Source: an uncultured Lachnospiraceae bacterium (GTDB lineage Bacteria; Bacillota; Clostridia; Lachnospirales; Lachnospiraceae). Taken from it: 9,413 nucleotides of DNA. Numbering within the stretch: position 1 is the first letter of the stretch; the number at the start of each line of letters is the position of its first letter. The translations under genes and the position numbers were made by a program. Below the pieces are notes generated by a model. That model ran no database searches. It saw nothing but the letters and a program-made list of their open reading frames with translations, and was not told the origin of the DNA. Location: NCBI GenBank assembly GCA_945485625.1, contig CALYSH010000037.1:1-9413 (forward strand), given 5' to 3'. This document shows, in pieces, positions 5,913-9,413 of the stretch.

Positions 5913-6968
5913 ATGGGAAGACGTAATAATCGATTGAAAATATGGTTTTTTTTGTTAAGCCTGGGATTTCTTGTGGGGGCACTTGCCGGGTGTGGGAATA
6001 CAAGGATTATTTTTACAGCCGGACAACAAAAGGATGAGGTCTTTCGAATTGACAAGGAAGTATGTACCCTGCCGGAGCTTATGGTATATCTGACAACGAC
6101 CCAGAGACAGTATGAGAGTGTTTACGGAGAAGAAATCTGGAATGCAGAGTGGAAGGGTGTTTCCTTTGGAGAAAATGTAAAAGAAAATGTACTGGAAAAA
6201 GTAGCCCAGATCAAAACCATGAACCTGATGGCAAAGGAGCGCAAAATCTCCCTGGATGAAACAGAACAGGAGAAGGTAAAGAAAGCGGCTGCCCGGTATC
6301 TGAACAGCCTGAGTACGGAAGAAAAGGATGCAATGCAGATTCAGACAAAGGTTGTGGAGAAGCTTTATACGGAATATGCTTTGGCAAATAAGGTGTACTT
6401 ACAGATTACGGGAGCAGTGGACCCGGAAATCAGTGATGATGAGGCACGTACCGTGTCCATACAGCGGATTGCCTTTTATAAGTGGAAGAAGAATGCGGAA
6501 GGGGTCCGTGAGGAGCTGGATGCTTCCGAAAAGAATGCTCTGTATTTGAAGGCTTGTGAGGTGAGGGAGCTGGCCTGTGAGCCGGATCAGGATTTTGCCG
6601 AGCTGGCAGGAAAGTACAGTGACGATCATACCTTAAACTATTCCATTGGAAAGGAAGATGTGGACGAGGCGGCTGCACAGGTGATATTTAATCTGGAGAC
6701 CAGAGAGGTCAGCGAGGTCATAGAAACCGACAAAGGATATTATATTGTGAAATGCATCAGTACCTTTGATAAGTCTAAGACGGAGGAGAATAAGAAAAAG
6801 CTGATTGAAAAGCGAAAGGTTGAAGCGTTTGGAGAAGAGTATGAAGCGTTTCTGGATCCCCTGGTGAGACGAATCAATGAGTCGGTGTGGAATGAGGTAT
6901 CCTTCCTGAAGGTGACCAAGAAGACGAATACGGATTTCTTTCAGATTTATGATGAGTTTTTCCCGTAG
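5913..6968 (+). CDS. Parvulin-like foldase lipoprotein (PrsA/SurA-type, degenerate active site)
   Basis: A 351-aa exported lipoprotein. A basic start (MGRRNNRLK), a hydrophobic core (10-22) and the lipobox L24-A-G-C27 indicate cleavage before C27, with the protein anchored outside the cytoplasmic membrane. Residues 45-165 form a helical chaperone-like region of the SurA/PrsA N-terminal kind. Residues about 180-283 look like a parvulin domain: a first strand VSIQRIAFYK, DFAELAGKYSDD (227-238), a helix ending QVIFNL, EVSEVIETDKGYYIVKC (265-281). The two active-site histidines of parvulins (in RHIL and GYHI) are replaced by QRI and GYY, and the GG-D-LG loop is absent, so isomerase activity is doubtful and a holdase role is likely. 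The C-terminus is helical and charged. AAAGGG (5896-5901) is the ribosome binding site. It may share transcripts with the symporter or use the promoter at 5819-5847. Confidence 0.8.
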   Translation: MGRRNNRLKIWFFLLSLGFLVGALAGCGNTRIIFTAGQQKDEVFRIDKEVCTLPELMVYLTTTQRQYESVYGEEIWNAEWKGVSFGENVKENVLEKVAQIKTMNLMAKERKISLDETEQEKVKKAAARYLNSLSTEEKDAMQIQTKVVEKLYTEYALANKVYLQITGAVDPEISDDEARTVSIQRIAFYKWKKNAEGVREELDASEKNALYLKACEVRELACEPDQDFAELAGKYSDDHTLNYSIGKEDVDEAAAQVIFNLETREVSEVIETDKGYYIVKCISTFDKSKTEENKKKLIEKRKVEAFGEEYEAFLDPLVRRINESVWNEVSFLKVTKKTNTDFFQIYDEFFP

Positions 6969-7034
6969 CGTCGCGGTTTATGAAAATTTTAGAAATCCGG
7001 AACGTACGATAAAATAAGGATTTTCAAGATATTA

Positions 7035-7061
7035 TTAGCACTCGCGCAAAGCGAGTGCTAA
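7035..7061. promoter_or_regulatory. CIRCE operator (HrcA binding site) upstream of htpG
   Basis: TTAGCACTC (7035-7043), nine bases, and GAGTGCTAA (7053-7061) match the CIRCE consensus exactly. It is the site of the heat-shock repressor HrcA, usually found before groES and hrcA-grpE-dnaK. The spacer extends the pairing to 11 bp around a GCAAA loop, and TTTT follows at 7062-7065, so the RNA form may also terminate the lipoprotein gene, whose stop is at 6966-6968 and which has no other terminator. The operator ends 8 bases before the visible -35 box. Confidence 0.95.
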
Positions 7062-7069
7062 TTTTCTTG

Positions 7070-7098
7070 TTGACTTTTCTGTAAAGGCATCTTACACT
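7070..7098 (+). promoter_or_regulatory. htpG: Promoter of htpG
   Basis: TTGACT (7070-7075), a 17-base spacer and TACACT (7093-7098) fit a vegetative promoter. The expected start near 7105 gives a leader of about 40 bases. The CIRCE site would lie at roughly -70 to -44, upstream of the RNA polymerase core contacts. A weaker AT-rich -10-like stretch (TAAAAT, 7010-7015) before CIRCE lacks a convincing -35. Confidence 0.7.
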
Positions 7099-7128
7099 CT
7101 CCTTATGGAAAAACATTTCTATGGAAAG

Positions 7129-7134
7129 AAAGGA
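7129..7134 (+). promoter_or_regulatory. htpG: Ribosome binding site deciding among htpG starts
   Basis: AAAGGA precedes GTG 7137, ATG 7140 and ATG 7146, all in frame. Elsewhere in this window the A of the GGA (or GAG) core lies 10-12 bases before the start. Only ATG 7146 fits that (12 bases); 7140 lies 6 bases away. Confidence 0.6.
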
Positions 7135-7145
7135 ACGTGATGATT

Positions 7146-9215
7146 ATGGCAGCAAAAAGCGGCAGCTTATCAATTAACAGCGAAAATATTTTTCCAATCA
7201 TTAAAAAGTGGTTATATTCTGACCATGATATCTTTTACAGAGAGTTGATTTCCAACGGATGTGACGCCGTGACCAAGCTGAAAAAGCTGGACATGATGGG
7301 GGAGTACAGCCTTCCGGAAGGGTATCGTGCAAGGATTGATGTGGTAGTGGATCCTGAGAAGAAGACCCTGACCTTCATTGATAACGGATTAGGTATGACG
7401 GCAGACGAGGTTGAGGAATACATCAACCAGATCGCTTTTTCCGGCGCTACGGATTTTATTGAAAAATACAAGGACAAGAGCAATTCGGATCAGATTATCG
7501 GTCATTTCGGTTTGGGCTTCTATTCTGCATTTATGGTAGCTGATGAGGTACATATTGATACCCTTTCCTACAAGGAAGGAGCAACGCCTGTTCATTGGGA
7601 GTGTGACGGCGGTACCGAATTCAGCATGGAGGATGGAGATAAGGCAGAGGTAGGAACCAGAATTACGCTTTTCTTAAATGAGGATTGTCTGGAGTTCTGT
7701 AATGAGTACAAGGCAAGGGAAGTGGTAAAGAAGTATTGCTCCTTCATGCCGGTAGAGATTTTCCTGTCCAAGGCAGATACCAAGGAAACCCAGATCGTGA
7801 AGGAAAGCGAAAAGCTGGAGGACGATGAAGTCATCGAGGAGATTCTGCCCGAGAAGAAAGAGGGCGAGGAGGATAAGGAGCCGGAGGAGAAGAAATACAA
7901 GATTAAGAAACGTCCGGAACTGATGAATGAAACTACTCCTTTGTGGGTAAAGCATCCCAATGACTGTACCAAGGAGGATTATCAGGAGTTTTACAGAAAG
8001 GTATTCCACGATTACAAGGAGCCCCTGTTCTGGATCCATCTGAATATGGATTATCCGTTTAACTTGAAGGGTATTCTGTACTTCCCCAAGATTAATATGG
8101 AGTATGAATCCATTGAGGGAACCATTAAGCTGTACAACAATCAGGTATTTATTGCAGATAACATTAAGGAAGTGATTCCGGAGTTCCTGCTTTTGTTAAA
8201 GGGTGTCATCGACTGCCCGGATCTTCCTTTGAATGTGTCCAGAAGTGCTCTGCAGAATGACGGCTTTGTGAAAAAAATTTCCGAATACATTACCAAGAAG
8301 GTGGCAGATAAGCTGGCAGGCATGTGCAAGACTGAGAAGGAAGAGTACGATAAGTACTGGGATGATATCGGACCCTTCATTAAGTTTGGCTGCTTAAAGG
8401 ACGATAAGTTCTGTGAGAAGATGAATGATTACATTCTCTTTAAGAATCTGGACGGCAAATATCTGACCCTTCCGGAATGTCTGGAGACCAAGCCTGTGGA
8501 TGGCGAGGAGAATGCGGTAGACGAGAATGGTGAGAAGGTAGAAGCGGAGGTAGTAAGCGAAGAGGCGGATAACGAAGAGGCGGATACCGGAGAAGAAAAG
8601 AAGGAAAAAACCATTTATTATGTAACGGATGAACAACAGCAGAGCCAGTACATCAGTATGTTCAAGGCTGCGAAGATGGATGCCGTGATTCTGACACATA
8701 ATATTGACCAGCCCTTCATCAGTCAGCTGGAGAGCAAGAACGAAGGCGTTCACTTTATGCGTATCGATGCGGATGTAACCGATACCATGAAGGCAAAGAC
8801 CTCCAAGAAGACCCAGGAAGAACTGGATAAACAGGCAGAAAGCCTTGGAACAATCCTGAAGAAGGCTCTGAAGAATGATAAGCTCACCGTAAAGGTAGAA
8901 AAGCTGAAGAATAAGAAGATTGCCTCCATGATTACCCTGTCCGAGGAAAGTCGCCGTATGCAGGATATGATGAAGATGTATTCCATGCCCGGTATGGATA
9001 TGGGGAACTTTGGCAACGAGGGAGAAACCTTGATATTGAATGCAAACCATCCCCTGGTACAATACGTATCCGAGCATCAGGAGGGGGAGAATGTGAAAAT
9101 GATTTGCGAACAGCTCTATGATCTGGCAAAGCTCCAGCATGCTCCTTTGAATCCGGATGAGATGACCCGATTCATAAGCCGCAGCAATGATATTATGATG
9201 ATGCTGGCAAAATAA
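7146..9215 (+). CDS. htpG: Molecular chaperone HtpG (Hsp90 family)
   Basis: Cytoplasmic ATP-dependent homodimeric chaperone of 689 aa, longer than E. coli HtpG. The N-terminal GHKL ATPase domain shows ELISNGCDA with catalytic E33 and N37, DNGLGMT (79-85) and IGHFGLGFYSAFMVAD (118-133). The middle domain carries FWIHLNMDYPFNLKGILYFP (295-314) and the ATP-contacting R366 in PLNVSRSALQND. A C-terminal dimerization region follows, with a Met-rich amphipathic part (602-619); there is no MEEVD tail, as is normal for bacteria. Two acidic stretches stand out: about 219-250, between the N and middle domains and like the eukaryotic charged linker, and about 450-488, in the second half. NASDA of many homologues is NGCDA here. 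ATG 7146 is preferred over 7140 and GTG 7137 from ribosome binding site spacing and the family N-terminus. A perfect CIRCE upstream indicates heat-shock control by HrcA. A bidirectional terminator follows. Confidence 0.96.
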   Translation: MAAKSGSLSINSENIFPIIKKWLYSDHDIFYRELISNGCDAVTKLKKLDMMGEYSLPEGYRARIDVVVDPEKKTLTFIDNGLGMTADEVEEYINQIAFSGATDFIEKYKDKSNSDQIIGHFGLGFYSAFMVADEVHIDTLSYKEGATPVHWECDGGTEFSMEDGDKAEVGTRITLFLNEDCLEFCNEYKAREVVKKYCSFMPVEIFLSKADTKETQIVKESEKLEDDEVIEEILPEKKEGEEDKEPEEKKYKIKKRPELMNETTPLWVKHPNDCTKEDYQEFYRKVFHDYKEPLFWIHLNMDYPFNLKGILYFPKINMEYESIEGTIKLYNNQVFIADNIKEVIPEFLLLLKGVIDCPDLPLNVSRSALQNDGFVKKISEYITKKVADKLAGMCKTEKEEYDKYWDDIGPFIKFGCLKDDKFCEKMNDYILFKNLDGKYLTLPECLETKPVDGEENAVDENGEKVEAEVVSEEADNEEADTGEEKKEKTIYYVTDEQQQSQYISMFKAAKMDAVILTHNIDQPFISQLESKNEGVHFMRIDADVTDTMKAKTSKKTQEELDKQAESLGTILKKALKNDKLTVKVEKLKNKKIASMITLSEESRRMQDMMKMYSMPGMDMGNFGNEGETLILNANHPLVQYVSEHQEGENVKMICEQLYDLAKLQHAPLNPDEMTRFISRSNDIMMMLAK
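8558..8586 (+). repeat. Two-copy 15-base tandem repeat within htpG
   Basis: CGAAGAGGCGGATA occurs at 8558-8571 and again at 8573-8586, a period of 15 bases. It encodes EEADN-EEADT in the second acidic insertion of HtpG. Because the period is five whole codons, slippage would change length without a frameshift. Confidence 0.85.
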
Positions 9216-9239
9216 ATATTGAGTGAAACGAATGTAAAA

Positions 9240-9274
9240 AAAGATGCTCTGCAACAATATTGCAGGGCATCTTT
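9240..9274. terminator. Bidirectional intrinsic terminator between htpG and a convergent gene
   Basis: A 15-bp stem (9240-9254 with 9260-9274, one G-U) with a CAATA loop. On the plus strand it ends in TTT only. On the minus strand the stem is followed by seven T's (plus-strand A's 9236-9242), which is the stronger reading. It starts 24 bases after the htpG stop and would also end the minus-strand gene entering from the right edge. Confidence 0.8.
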
Positions 9275-9312
9275 GACATTGTGGCATATGATTCTTTCCG
9301 GGAAATATGTAT

Positions 9313-9413
9313 TTATTTGCTTTCGTCGGTCTCGGACCGGTCAGGATTCTCTTCCTCCACATCCCCGTCGGGGAGTGGAATAAGGACCTTTACTATACGG
9401 TTTTTGTCAATTC
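9313..9413 (-). CDS. C-terminal end of a convergent minus-strand gene, product unknown
   Basis: Reading the minus strand from the right edge, one frame is open for 32 codons and ends in TAA at 9313-9315; the other two close within the first seven codons. The peptide runs from a short beta-like stretch (RIVKVLIPLPDGD) into a very acidic, polar tail (EEENPDRSETDESK), typical of a disordered C-terminus. The T-rich side of the terminator at 9240-9274 lies 38 bases downstream in the right orientation. I do not recognise the family from so little. The run is short, so chance cannot be excluded. Confidence 0.6.
   Translation of the reverse strand, partial: IDKNRIVKVLIPLPDGDVEEENPDRSETDESK

Noticed and set aside
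8394..9362. 322-codon open frame antisense to the htpG 3' half
   Set aside because: It lies almost wholly opposite a clear Hsp90 gene, would read through the bidirectional terminator, has no ribosome binding site or recognisable domain, and its composition mirrors acidic/lysine-rich htpG codons.

Overview
The window looks like ordinary chromosome from a low-to-moderate GC Gram-positive bacterium, most likely a member of the class Clostridia (Lachnospiraceae-like). Four things point there: strong AAAGGAGG-type ribosome binding sites, TTGACN/TATAAT promoters, a perfect CIRCE operator, and the protein types (a short variant ThyX, an AGCS amino-acid symporter, a PrsA/SurA-like lipoprotein and an HtpG with clostridial features). 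I see no insertion sequence, phage gene, CRISPR array, tRNA or rRNA. Placement to family level is inference.

Layout from left to right. Positions 1-149 are a GC-rich, hairpin-prone stretch with no gene I can assign; it may hold the tail of an upstream gene or RNA. A clear promoter (150-178) then drives a tight three-gene plus-strand operon: a beta-CASP metallo-beta-lactamase-fold RNA hydrolase (213-1808), a variant flavin-dependent thymidylate synthase thyX (1827-2507) and dihydrofolate reductase folA (2508-3002, starting on the base after the thyX stop). Next come separately promoted plus-strand genes: ilvE (3125-4156), an AGCS-type sodium:alanine/glycine symporter (4348-5835), a parvulin-like lipoprotein (5913-6968) and htpG (7146-9215). 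htpG is preceded by a perfect CIRCE (HrcA) operator. A bidirectional terminator follows htpG, and the last 101 bases hold the C-terminal end of a convergent minus-strand gene.

How the genes relate. ThyX and FolA both act in one-carbon/dTMP metabolism. IlvE and the symporter both concern amino-acid nitrogen. The lipoprotein and HtpG are folding helpers, outside and inside the membrane respectively. No dedicated novel multi-gene system is evident. The points most worth a second look are: the missing RHR signature and the cysteine-rich tail of the ThyX-like protein next to a DHFR that a ThyX cell should need less; HrcA-type control of htpG with the operator upstream of the visible promoter; two acidic insertions in HtpG; loss of both parvulin histidines in the lipoprotein; and two promoters whose transcripts would begin almost directly with a strong hairpin.
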